Assembly: GCF_030272615.1 (NCBI RefSeq)
Contig: NC_081406.1
Location: 484,873,900 to 484,937,899, forward strand
Reading direction: 5' to 3'
DNA length: 64,000 bases
Source: Cryptomeria japonica
Taxonomy: Eukaryota; Streptophyta; Pinopsida; Cupressales; Cupressaceae
Shown: piece by piece, positions 11,395-21,979 of the stretch
Layout: each line of letters begins with the position of its first letter
Position numbering within the stretch: the stretch's first letter is position 1
Translations under genes and position numbers: made by a program
Notes under the pieces: generated by a model
What the model was told of the DNA's origin: nothing
The model's input: the letters and a program-made list of their open reading frames with translations, nothing else
Databases searched by the model: none

Positions 11395-14300
11395 ATGGTG
11401 CCTAAGATCCAAGATCCCATTGTTGTCAAGAATCTAGAGAAGCCCTCACTAAAATACTCTTTGACTCCCAAAGTTGCATCTGAACCGGATAACAAAACCA
11501 CTTTTTCACTCATCCTGAATAGAGTGTTGTTATTCGAGGATGTGAGATTCTTCACCAAATGTCCTGTTGAAGAACTCGGTCATGTTGAAATTAAAGACAC
11601 CTATGATGAATTATGCACAGATGGTAAATTGAATAGTAAGTATGAGCACATTAAGATCAAGGGATTAACTAAAGCCCTAACCTATCCCCATGTGTTCAAA
11701 CCCCAGTGGGTTAAGTTTGTTTTGAGCAGAGTTCACAATGATTTCATGTGGCTAGAAGAGAAACCATTTAAGATTACCAAGGAAATCATTCATCTAATTA
11801 CCAGTTACCCCATTTATAATCATGCCCGAGCCCAAAAAATGATATCACAGAAGGAATTGATCAGTTTAACTAGAGTGGAATCAGATTACAGAGGATTAAA
11901 ATTGAACAATGTCACAGATGAAGAACTAAAATTTTCCATAAGAGTAATAGGTTACTGTTTCTTCCAATCAACAAGGGAAAACAGTGTACCCTGTGCAGCA
12001 GTAGACCTAGCATACAAAATTGTGAAAAAGGGAATGAAAATTGATCTATGTGAGGTGTTACTGAAGAACCTATTTGAGAATCTGAACACCATCAGGAAGC
12101 CAAAGAAAAACAACTCAGCTAATACACTAAAGTTTGGATCATTACTTGTTTGCATGTTTTTCTATTTTGAAAAATTCTTTCCATCAATCAGTAAAGTTGT
12201 TTGGGAGCTACATCGACCAATCACCCATCAGATCAATGACTTCATCAAGAAGTTAGGTGATAATTTCAATGATATTATGGATGATTACTTCAGTAAATTT
12301 CAAGAAAAAATGCATAACAGGTACCGGATTCCACCCCAACTAGTGGAGAAATACAAAAATGACATATGTTTTGAAGTTGACACTGATTACTATTATGTGA
12401 ATGATGTGGAACCAAGAACTCAATCTTTGTCACCGATGGGTTATGAGATTGATTTTGACATCACACAATAGCAAATTGATGCATTTCTTACATTGCCAAG
12501 ACATGCTACCGAGCTAAGGTATGGAACCTATGAGGAAGTGAAGGATAAAGTAAAAATGAGCATTGTAGTACCCAAAGCTACAAGAAAGGCAACAAAGATG
12601 ATAAAGGCATTATCGGAGAAATTCAGAGAAGACTCTTCCTCTACACTTGTCAAAGGCACCATTGCCATTACCAAAGAGGAATCTGAAGCCCAAGAGGCAG
12701 CTATAACATTGAGCACCAAATTGCCTAAGGGAAAAGTGTCGAAGAGAAAGAAACAGGACACATCAAAGGCCTCATTGACTCCACCTCCAAAGCGACCTAA
12801 CACTAGAGCATCTGTGGCTTCACCAAGTAAGAAAAGAAAGAGTGTTAATGTTCCCAAGGTAACCAAGACCTACAAGAAATCTACTCGGAGACTCATTCTG
12901 GCAAAAGAGTCTAGTGATACCGAATCAAAGGATGCAAGCAAATTTCAGATTGTCAAAAGCAACAAGGTAAATGTACATAGTGTTGAAAAATTTTGTGCTA
13001 ATCTAAAAGAATATGGAGGATTTGGATCATTTAGATATGTTAAATATGAAACCAAGAATAATGATGAGAAGAGACAAATTGAAGAAGCTGTCATCTGCAC
13101 ACTTCTAAAGTTCTGGTTAGCTCCATTGGAACTAGCTAAGTCACTTCCAAATGAAATTTATTTGCATATTGATAATAGGTGGAAGTATGCAATGGACTTG
13201 GAGAAATAGATCAGAGAAAGAAGTCTGGTTCATCTCTTTCCTGACATGTCAGTAGCTGAAATAAAAGAACATCTGACAACCTACAACTCAAAGTTTCTTG
13301 TCAAACAAAGAGCCTTAAAACTAATGAATGGGCTGTATATTGAAGTTGAAAATGAGACAAAAGAAAAATGGTAGGAAATCTTTAAAATCAAGGATGTCAG
13401 TGAGAAAGCTACAGTTGAAATTGTTGATGTCACCAAGAAAGATCCTGATGTTATCGAGCAAGACCCTGTTGACACCATTCAAATAGATGAAGATGTCATG
13501 GATATAGAGGCACTAGAATAGGAAATGATAGAAGGAAATGCATATGCAAAACTTATATCTAGTGAATCATTCTTGGAACAAGTTCTGCCTTATCCACCGG
13601 TCAAACAACCTATCTCAACCAAAACCCCTTAGGACACAGAGCAAGGCACTAAAGGCCACAAGTCTACAACAGGAGAAGGTACTACTCAAGAACATACATC
13701 TCAAGAACCTTCTAGCATTGAGAATGTTGCAACTAAGACACCAAGTACCAAGACACCAAAGGACTCTACAGAGGCTAAAGAAACTAACCAAAGTGTTGCC
13801 TCTACCGAGCAACCTACCAAGGGTCATCAAGCCTCACAAGCCATTGTCTTAGTTCCATCGGTAAAAGGTAAAGAAAAGAAGATGAAAAAGCATAGTTTTA
13901 AAGTTGATTTGTAAAAACCAATAGTTTTGCCCAATATAGATATATCAAAATTAAAGGGGCAAGCACTCATTGATTTCGGTGAACTATGCAAAGAAAAGGC
14001 CGAACAAGAAAAACAAATGGCCATTCAAAAGAAAAATAAGGTACTTCAGAAGGTGAAAGCACTCTTAATAGATATGCTACCTAAAGCTATAGTATCAATA
14101 GATGCAGCCATCCACATTCAACTGGATGAACTCCTAACAAAGATAGAGACATCTGGAGTAGATGCATCAGAGTATTTGAGCAAGCTAAAAGACAAAGAGC
14201 TCACTGCAAAAATGATAGAAGAGGTACAGAAAGCTATAACTATTGGCAAAGTTAAACTTGTCAAATTTATTGCAAGTTGACTCCTCAACTCAAGCACATT

Positions 14301-14756
14301 CTTTATTTAATTTAGAAACTCTGCACATTTTCTTTAATCATTAAAGACATTAAGAATAAAACAGAGGCAATTGAGAAAGAGATCACCGATCTCTCAAATA
14401 AGTTGACCACAGAGCCAAATTCAGTTCAGAATTTCTATACAAGGTTACAACAGCTCATGGCTCAACAATTGGACCTAAGAAATGAAGAACACAAGATCAG
14501 GATGGACATAATGACACTTCAGACATTATTCCTTCCTCATCTTTCATCCATCCAAGAACAGATCAACCGAGCCACCTCCTTATCTACTACACAAGAGGGA
14601 AGCACTTTAGATGGCTTAATATCATTACTGGCTAATATTCAAGCACAAAATTCTTTAATGGACAGTGTAAAGATTGCACTCTCTGTCTCTCTCACCGAAG
14701 CATGGACCAAGTACAAATCTATTTTTGACCAGTTACCACCCTCGAATGGTAATTAA
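11395..14756 (+). pseudogene. NA-1 accessory ORF (aORF), about 1,120 codons, function unknown
   Basis: A single frame runs from ATG 11395 to 14280 with stops at TAG 12469, 13207, 13372, 13519, 13630 and TAA 13912. A TGA at 14278 and a frame shift precede the last part (about 14330-14756). The N-terminal third resembles plant transposon-protein domains in pattern only: FVLSRVHNDFMWL, ITKEIIHLITSY, then FGSLLVCMFFYF. RYRIPPQLVEKYKNDICF and SPMGYEID follow. The middle holds a basic tract (KGKVSKRKKQ), an EEAVICTLLKFW block, an acidic DPVDTIQIDEDVMDIEA block and Ser/Thr-rich sequence. The C-terminus is coiled coil. NA-2 and NA-3 keep these blocks in the same order. No enzyme motif is recognised. 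Confidence 0.85.
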
Positions 14757-15162
14757 GTTTTGATGTTTGTCAAAAAGGGGGAGTGATATGATATAGGATC
14801 AAGGGAGTGATATGATATAGTATTGGGGGAGTTTAGTATTCAAAGTATCAAACAAAAGGAGTATAGTATATAGGGGGAGTATACCGAGCAGAGCAAGCAG
14901 AGTATCCAAGAGCAGTGAACCGATCAGTGAACAGGACAGTAAGCAAGGATCAAGAGCAGCACACAAAACATTGATCACCAAGCATGCAAAATCAAAGTTT
15001 TGTACAAGTATATCGATAAGGGGAATATATCTAGATTTACTATTTCATTGACTATTATATATACCATCAGTATAGTCAAATTTTGCAAGTATATAGATTA
15101 TTGAGTTATAACTTTGAAAGTAGTTTTTGTCAAACATCTCAACAAATGTCAAAAGGGGAGAT
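14757..15162 (+). other. NA-1 3' untranslated region with repeated G-rich purine tracts and the polypurine tract
   Basis: Purine runs AAAAAGGGGGAG (14772), TTGGGGGAG (14823), TAGGGGGAG (14871) and AAAAGGGGAG (15151-15160) occur before the 3' LTR. Only the last abuts the LTR (two bases away) and is the expected plus-strand primer; the others look like duplicated tracts. Confidence 0.8.
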
Positions 15163-16301
15163 TGTTACTACTTATCAAGTTGCCATTAGTTTTATGTTCA
15201 AAGTTATTCTATATACTCTAGTCGGTTATCTCTATCGAGATATTCAGTCGGTATGCACAGTCCAGTCGGCTATTGAAGAAAGTAGTCTCAGAACGTAGTA
15301 TACAACGAGTTGTCTACCGAGTATCATTTCATGTCTACCAAGTAGCAAAGATGACACACCGAGTTGTTATACACCGAGTGAAACGTGTTACCATATTCAT
15401 TGAACTTGGACATACATATGAAAATGTGTTACAAGATCGAGGAACATCTAACCGTTATCACATTAGAAATTGCACTTAAAGATTGTGTATGATTTTGAGG
15501 TCATCTAACCAATAAAATATTTTGCATGGTTAATCATTTGATAAAACATGTTTGTAAGATCGAAGCAATGAATGGCTCACCAACATAAGAGATCTATTTA
15601 TACAGCATGAGTTAAGAATTAAAAAGGTGTGTGCATGAGTGTAAGAAGATTGTTACAGAGACACAAAGGTCACCGAGAAGGTTTTAAGAGAATAGTCAAA
15701 GAACAAAGTAAATAGAAGGGTTTATCGAGTTACTATATGGGTTACCGAGTTATATTATAAGCAAGGTAATTTGTTCTGAGCACATAGAATCTTCTATAAC
15801 ATTTCAGATGTAAAGTTGCAAATATTTGTAATAATTTATTGTAATATTTTGAAGTTGTAAGAGAAACCTTTAACAAGGTAAAAGACTCTAATCAAGTCTA
15901 TAAATTGTAAAGCCTCTAACCAAGTACATCATTTAGTTTAAGTGTTGTAAAATCCTTTAGCAAGGTAGATCTAATAGATCTTGTTACTCCTAATAGGGTA
16001 AGCTATCAGAAATAGCTAAACATGTAGCTCTAACCGAGCACTCTTTATTATTGCAGAAGTGAAGTTGTGGGTGCCAACCCCACAGCATTTTTTCTCTCTA
16101 ACCAAGAGTTTTTGCGTAACCAAAATATATGTGTTATGGAGTGAATCATGTATGATTGTTATCTATTTGTTTTAGCTTTATATTATGTTACTGCACTATT
16201 CGGTTTATGCATAACAGTAAAGTTTTTATTGAAGAAATGTTTTGAAGTACTGATTCACCCCTCCCCTCTTAGTACATTAGCTTTCCATATTGGGCCTAAC
16301 A
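15163..16301 (+). repeat. NA-1 3' LTR (1,139 bp)
   Basis: Same length and termini as 8321-9459, with scattered substitutions. Small ORFs within it (near 15083-15479) are present in both LTR copies and have no coding support. Confidence 0.95.
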
Positions 16302-16306
16302 TTTAG
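16302..16306. repeat. Target-site duplication of NA-1, right copy (TTTAG)
   Basis: Matches 8316-8320. Joining across it restores the Copia-1 sequence AHAAGLV followed by the next block. Confidence 0.93.
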
Positions 16307-16912
16307 TAACAAGATTTCAGAAGACCCTAAGGAGACACATATGACAATAGTGAAGAGGATATTCAGATATCTTCGAGGGACAATTGATTGTGGATTATGG
16401 TATCCATACAGAGGCAATTTTTCTTTGTAGGTATTCATTGATGTTGATTGGGCAGAGAATGTAGATGACCAGAAGAGCACAACTAGTGGAGCATTCTTTC
16501 TAGGTGGTAGACTAGTAGCTTGGACAAGTAAAAACCAGACTTGTATATCTCAATCTACAGCTGAAGCAGAATATGTGGCTGCATCAATGAATTGTACACA
16601 AGCTATATGGATGAGACATGTCTTGGAAGGATTAAAGCAAGACATGAAAGAATCGGTGATCATACCTTGTGATAACACTAATTCTATAAACATTTCAAAA
16701 AACCCGGTACTGCATGCTAGGACTAGACATATTGAATCGAAATGTCACTTTTTGAGAGAAAGATTGCATGAAAAGAAAGTGATATTGGAGCATGTATCAA
16801 GTAAGCAGCAATTGGATGAAAACTTCACTAAACCATTGCCTAAGGCTACCTTTTAATATCTTAGAGGTAAGTTAGAGGTTATACCCCTACCCAAGGTCAA
16901 CTAAGAAGATGT
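16307..16912 (+). pseudogene. Copia-1 pol, part C: RNase H (broken)
   Basis: It continues the Copia-1 RT. Frames shift before 16575, where blocks like FRYLRGTIDCGLWYP and STTSGAFFLGGRLVAW are visible. From 16575 one frame reads AASMNCTQAIWMRHVLEG, then CDNTNSINISKNPVLHART, RHIESKCHFLRE and QLDENFTKPLPKATF. This is the standard copia RNase H C-terminus and matches Copia-3 block for block. The conserved Asp-Asn pair (CDNTNSI) is kept. Confidence 0.92.
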
Positions 16913-17196
16913 GGAAGCATCAATCTAGTGGACTCATTGAATATCTTTCACTATGGATTGATGAGAAGTGGGCTACTCCTTAGGGGGAGCAGCTGAGATG
17001 ATGACAGAAGATGTCTTTGCACCTTTGGCATTGTTGTCAAAGGGGGAGAAGATATATGATAGGGGGAGAAAATCAATAAAGAGCAAAGGAGAAGAACTGA
17101 TGACCAGACAATGATGTACACCAAACATAACAAGTTTCATGATGAGATTTTGGTGTTGTAGTTTTTGGTGTTGCCATCAATGCCAAAGGGGGCTAA
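16913..17196 (+). other. Copia-1 3' untranslated region and polypurine tract
   Basis: Non-coding. It has three G-rich purine runs (near 16982, 17040, 17060) and the terminal AAAGGGGGC at about 17185, just before the LTR. The layout matches the NA 3' regions. Confidence 0.8.
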
Positions 17197-18724
17197 TGTT
17201 GGCATGTTGGCATAACTGATGGAGATGATGGTGTACAGATAAAGGACTATTGGTGTTGATATATTAAAGGATTGTTTGTGATGACATATTGATGGACTAT
17301 TAGTGATGATATAATTATGATATGATGCTCGATGATTAGTTATTTGTGTTTTCATTGATGGCAACTATGTTTTTTTATGTTTTGGTATGTCATCTAAGTT
17401 ATCTAAGTCTAACCAGTAATAGATTGAATTGGATTGAGCTAGAAAGAAAAACTACCATGTGACAGTGAACCGGTAAGCAAGAATAGAGAAGAAGATGGTT
17501 GTGATAGTGATCCATGTTGAGTCAAGTGTTGCAATTTTGAATGTGTGCTTATGACATCATAATGATTCTATTATTACAACCACATCATGTTTCAAGAATT
17601 AGAAGTCATGTTTATAATTAATTGTTGTATATTCAGTGTAGGGTTTTAGTACCGGTAACATGATCTTTGGTCGATGATGTTTTATGGTTTGGCGGTGATT
17701 CTTTTCATGTTCATAAGTTGATGATGACGTGTCAAAATTCATGTGAAAAGATAAGATGTTGTTTTGGTGTGTACAAGGATCAAATTTCTTGGGAAGCAGT
17801 GAAGTGATTAGCAAAATGTGTTAAAGGTTTGACAGCTTATCAGATCGATGTGCGGTGATGTGTTATGGTTATTCAACAACTGTAATTGTCTTGAAATTTG
17901 TTTTGATGATCTATATGATGATTTGTAATGATTTTTAATAATCTAATATGATCTATGATGTAGAATCATTGTAAGTTAGGGTTATGTAACTGACCTAATT
18001 ATAAAATGTATTTAGGTCGAGTTTGGGAAGGTTTAGTGTGTCATTGATAAGAGAAGTGTGTGTGTGCCGAACCAGATTGAGATGTCTGCATGAGAGAAGC
18101 AGATTGGAGCTGACAAGGATCTATAATAGCAAGATATGAAGTGTTGAGTCCATATCATTTATCTTTTGTTTCCTAACATTTGCAGCAGCATTAAAATCCC
18201 TTATCTAGGTAGGTCCTAACAGGCCTAATCTTGTAAATCCCTTCACTAGTTGGCTAATTACTCTGGGTTTAAATCCTCCAATGAGCTTACTCCTAATAGA
18301 GATAAGTTGTAAAATCCCTTGACTAGGTGGCTCCTAATAGGGCATGTTCTTAACTAGGCATTTTTGTAAAGCTCCTAACTGGGCAAGGCTCCTAACAAGG
18401 TGCATTCCGAAAGAGTGCATATTTTGTGGGTACCAGCTCCCACCGTGTTTTTTCCCATTTGGGTTTCCACATGAAAAATCCTTGTGTTCATGTTGTGGAT
18501 GGATTGTTGAGTTATGCATTTGATGTATTTACTATACTTGCTTAATGATGAACACTTAAGTTGCTACCGATAATGTTTTGGTAAATCTGATTTGGAAATT
18601 GTTTAATCAGCTATTGGTACTGGTTATAAATTGTTTTGTGAAGTATTTTGCAGATTGGTGAAAATTTTCAGTTTATTGCTTATTACTTATTCACCCCCCT
18701 CTGAGTAATAACTAGATCCTCACA
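17197..18724 (+). repeat. Copia-1 3' LTR (about 1.53 kb)
   Basis: It starts TGTTGGCATGTTGGCATA, the same first eight bases as the Copia-3 and NA-2 LTRs. It contains CCCACCGTGTTTTTTCCC followed by GGGTTTCCACATG near 18440, and TTCACCCCCCTCTGAGT at about 18690. The 3' end is placed at the CCTCACA terminus, uncertain by a few bases because the partner LTR is outside the window. Confidence 0.82.
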
Positions 18725-20206
18725 ATAACACAACCATCAACATCTAAGCAACAATCTTCATGGCCTATCAATGAGTCAATGAGTCAACACGAGTAATAGG
18801 CTATTGTGCATCACCTCTATTCAGTCAATCTAGAAAGATGTTCCACTAGTAGATCTCATAACAAATCATTTGACCAAGGGAGTGCCAAGTCTCTTAGTTG
18901 GCAAAAGAATAAAGAAAAAAATTGATCTAATGGTGAAAATAATTCAATGGTAGTGCTAGATCATAAAAAAGTATACAGAAAGGGCCTATCCAATGATCAA
19001 AACCTCTCTAAGGCACTGAAGGATGAGAGACTTGACACTCTTCTTGAGAATTATCAGGAAAGATCATCAATATTGATTGAGCCCACATAATCAATGAACA
19101 TCGACATTGAAGAAGCATCAAAGACCATACACCTAGCCGAATCATTAACAGATCAAGAGAGACCAAACTTCACAAAGTTTTTCAAAGAAAAGAAAATCAA
19201 TTTTGCATGGTCATATGCTGATGTGCCAGGGATAGATATGGATTTGATCATGCACCACCTGTCCATAGCTCCCAGAGCTAACCTAGTAAAACAAAAGCTG
19301 AGAAAGATGCATCCACATGTAACACTTCTAGTCAAAGCCAAGTTGAAAAAACTACTAGATGTAGGATTCATTTGGCCAATCGACTATGCAAAATGGATTT
19401 CCATCATTGTACCTCTATCAAAACTAGACAAAAGCATCATAATATGCACAAATTTTAGAGATTTGAATAAGGCTTGTCCCAAAGATGACTTTTCTTTACC
19501 TAGTATAGACATAATTATAGATCTAACAACAAGACATGTTATGTTATCACTCATGGATGGTTTCTTAGGCTATAATCAAATGAAAATAACACTTGAAGAC
19601 CAGGACAAAATAGCTTTTACATGCCCATGAGGTACCTATTGTTGGAATGTCATGCCTTTGGGATTGAATAATGTAGGAGTGACCTATCAATGAGCTATGA
19701 TGATAATCTTCCATGACATGATGCACACATTCATGGAGGACAATGTGGATGACTTATTGGAAAAATCAATCACAAGGGAAGGACATATAGAGATCTTGGA
19801 TAAAATATTTCAATGGTTGAAAAAATTCAATGTGCGGCTAAATCCAAAGAAGTGTGTATTTGGAGTAACATCAGGCAAACTCCTAGGATCCACAGTATTT
19901 GCAAAGGGAATTGAGGTAGATCCAGAAAAAAGTACAAGCAATCATAGAAATTCCACCCCCCAGAAACATCATCCAATTAAGATTGCTACAAGGAAGGCTA
20001 CAATCCATTAAAAGGTTCATCACATAGTTGGCTAACAAATGTCTACCTTTCACTCATTTGCTACACAAGAATGTTCCTTTCAAATGAGAGGTAAAATGTG
20101 AAGACGCCTTTGATTAGTTGAAACAATATTTGTTAAATCCACCTATATTGGTGCCACCAATCACAAAAAAAAACTACTTCTTTTATACGTATCAACAATT
20201 GATGTA
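18725..20206 (+). pseudogene. Gypsy-2 pol, part A: upstream spacer and reverse transcriptase (broken)
   Basis: From 19094 the frame reads through the Tat-type RT entry (KINFAWSYADVPGID, LVKQKLRKMHPHV), then ICTNFRDLNKACPKDDF and LMDGFLGYNQMKI. After a TGA (19628) it continues WNVMPLGLNNVGVTYQ. The catalytic motif is EDNVDDLLEKS, so the usual Tyr of YVDD is Asn. Near 19930 the frame shifts. 18725-19093 is low-quality upstream pol or linker with stops. Cut at 20206 by the LINE. Confidence 0.88.
20194..20206. repeat. LINE target-site duplication, left copy
   Basis: AACAATTGATGTA here and AACAACTGATGTA at 28196-28208 differ by one base. The 13-bp length is typical of LINE insertion and unlike the 5-bp LTR duplications around it. 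Confidence 0.9.
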
Positions 20207-20218
20207 TAATAAGCGACA

Positions 20219-21977
20219 ATGCGGGAAGGAGCAGTAAGCAGCATTGGGGGAATTCAAAATTCAAATTCTCTGCAAGGCGGGAACTCTAGTTCCAATGATG
20301 GGAGCGATCAGATTGTAGTTGGTCCCATAGGAGAGAAGGATAAGCCTCTGGAATTTTTGGAAGCTACTGCTATTCAACAGACTGGTGGTACTCTGCCAGA
20401 GAAGACAGTGGGTTCCTCTGGGCCCTTGGGGGAAGGGACTAGTGGGGGCCCATCCCATGTGATAGCTCTGGGGAGAGCAGAAAAGAATAAAAAAATGTTC
20501 TTCTGTCTTTGGAACTAGACCAGCTGGTAAATCCTCTTTTCCTCCTATCAAGAATATATCTAATCCTTCAGGAGGTAAGTTCGCTATCTCTATCCTTGAT
20601 CTAGTTTTGGATCATAATATAAATAGTATGTCGAGCTCCTTGGTAGGAAAATTTATGGGACCATGGCCTAACATTGAAGTTGTTAGGGCCTATGTCAAAC
20701 GAAAATGGGCCCTTAAGGGTAATGTTGAAATTTCAGCCTTAACCAAAGGCCTTCTGTCCTTTTCTTTCTCTTGCGAAGAAGAAAAACTTATGATTCTTTG
20801 TGGAAGTCCTTGGTTGATAGGAAAGACAGGCTTGGTTCTTCATAAATGGCAACTGAATCTGAATATGAATGACTCTCTCTTAACACAAGTTCCAATTTGG
20901 GTAAAGCTACCAGGCTTGCCTCTAGAATATTGGCCAAAAATTATCTTCTTTGGAATTGCAAACTCTTTTGGTTAACTACTTTCTATAGACCCAGTAACAG
21001 CTTCAAAAAGGAGAGTCACTCATGCTAGGTTTTGTGTAGGGATAGCCCATGATGTAGATATGCCAGAACAGATAGATTTAGTATCAAAGCTGGGAACATG
21101 GAAGCAACATATTGAATATGAATCTATTCCCTTTGCCTGGTTCCATTGTAAAAGAGCAGGGCACTAGGCAAAGTCCTGTCCCATCAAACCCAAGGTAGAA
21201 TCCAGGTAGCCTAAGTCCCATTCTGAGAACCAAAGGGTGCCAGAAAAAATGGTATGGCAAGTTAAAAACTTAGAAAGTAAAGAAGAAAACTCAAATCATT
21301 TTAATCCCTTGGGGGAGAAGAAGGAAGTGCTCTTAGGCTCTATCTCCAGTCCTACAACCCAGGAAGCTCTGAGAAATGATTCAACCATTGTCAACCTTTC
21401 GATTACTTCTCAAACAGGGGAGCAGAAAGATCAGACTGATTACCCAAATGATATAGCTGAAGTGGTGGCTGATACTTGTAAAGGAAATGAACTGCAAGAG
21501 AAAAATGATCAACCAGAGGAAGGAGAAATCCCTGTCTCCCAAGAAGAAAAGACCCATTCCTCTCTACTCATGCCTAGTCTTGAAATACAAGAAGCCCAAA
21601 AATGTTCAATTTTGGGCTTGAACCTCTCGGATTCAGACTGGAGTTCAAAATCAGCTAACAGTGATTTAAATGATTCAAATGCTTCCAGAACCCCTAATTG
21701 GGGAAACAAAGAAGAAATTTCCAAAATCCTAAGCAACCCGGAAGCGGCTCCTAAGATAGATGCTGAGTGGAAAATACCAAAGCAAAGGAATAAGAAAGGA
21801 ACTACTCCCTTGACTTCTCTTCTAAGGAAATCTAGCAGAATAGCTCAAGTGGATGTCGGGTATACCTCCTCCTCCCTAGGTCGTCCCTCTAATCACACAA
21901 TCAGAAAAAAGGAGGCCAACGAGAACATTGCAGATGGAACCCAGAAGACTCTTAAGGAGTTAGAAATTGGTAAGTAA
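20219..21977 (+). pseudogene. LINE-A ORF1: DUF4283-like RNA-binding protein with CCHC remnant (broken)
   Basis: ATG 20219 lies 13 bases inside the element. The N-terminus is Gly/Ser-rich. After stops near 20517 comes the DUF4283-type block: MGPWPNIEVVRAYVKRKW, LLSFSFSCEEEK, CGSPWLIGKTGLVLHKW and VPIWVKLPGLPLEYW. A degenerate knuckle reads WFHCKRAGH-stop-AKSC, with the first Cys replaced by Trp and a Trp codon turned to TAG. The C-terminal third (21237-21977) is acidic, Ser-rich and of low complexity. It ends TAA, two bases before ORF2. The known role of such proteins is binding the LINE RNA. Confidence 0.85.
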
Positions 21978-21979
21978 CT

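Larger units (their letters stand above)
8321..16301 (+). mobile_element. NA-1: non-autonomous LTR retrotransposon with zinc-knuckle ORF and accessory ORF, no pol
   Basis: Two LTRs of 1,139 bp each, perfect TTTAG duplications, a perfect initiator-Met primer site and a polypurine tract define a complete 7,981-bp element. The internal 5.7 kb holds two coding units: a coiled-coil/CCHC protein and a long accessory ORF. I find no protease, RT, RNase H or integrase motif in any frame. NA-2 and NA-3 in this window share the plan and both proteins, so this is a replicating family, not a one-off deletion. It must borrow enzymes, probably from Copia-1/Copia-3 relatives, whose LTR blocks it shares. Confidence 0.9.
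1..18724 (+). mobile_element. Copia-1: Ty1/copia LTR retrotransposon, 5'-truncated by the window, with two nested insertions
   Basis: Copia pol pieces at 1-1797, 7954-8320 and 16307-16912 join in order and frame once Gypsy-1 and NA-1 are removed. The order is integrase, RT, RNase H, as in Ty1/copia. The piece ends with a 3' untranslated tract, a polypurine tract and one LTR (17197 to about 18724). The 5' LTR, gag and protease lie beyond the left edge. It is a sister of Copia-3, with clear protein similarity across integrase, RT and RNase H. Flanking sequence on the right is Gypsy-2 pol, so Copia-1 is probably inserted in Gypsy-2; its left duplication is off-window. Many stop codons show it is dead. 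Confidence 0.9.

Noticed and set aside
11395-14756. aORF as an envelope-like gene
   Set aside because: No signal peptide or transmembrane segment is evident, and the strongest features are basic, acidic and coiled-coil tracts.
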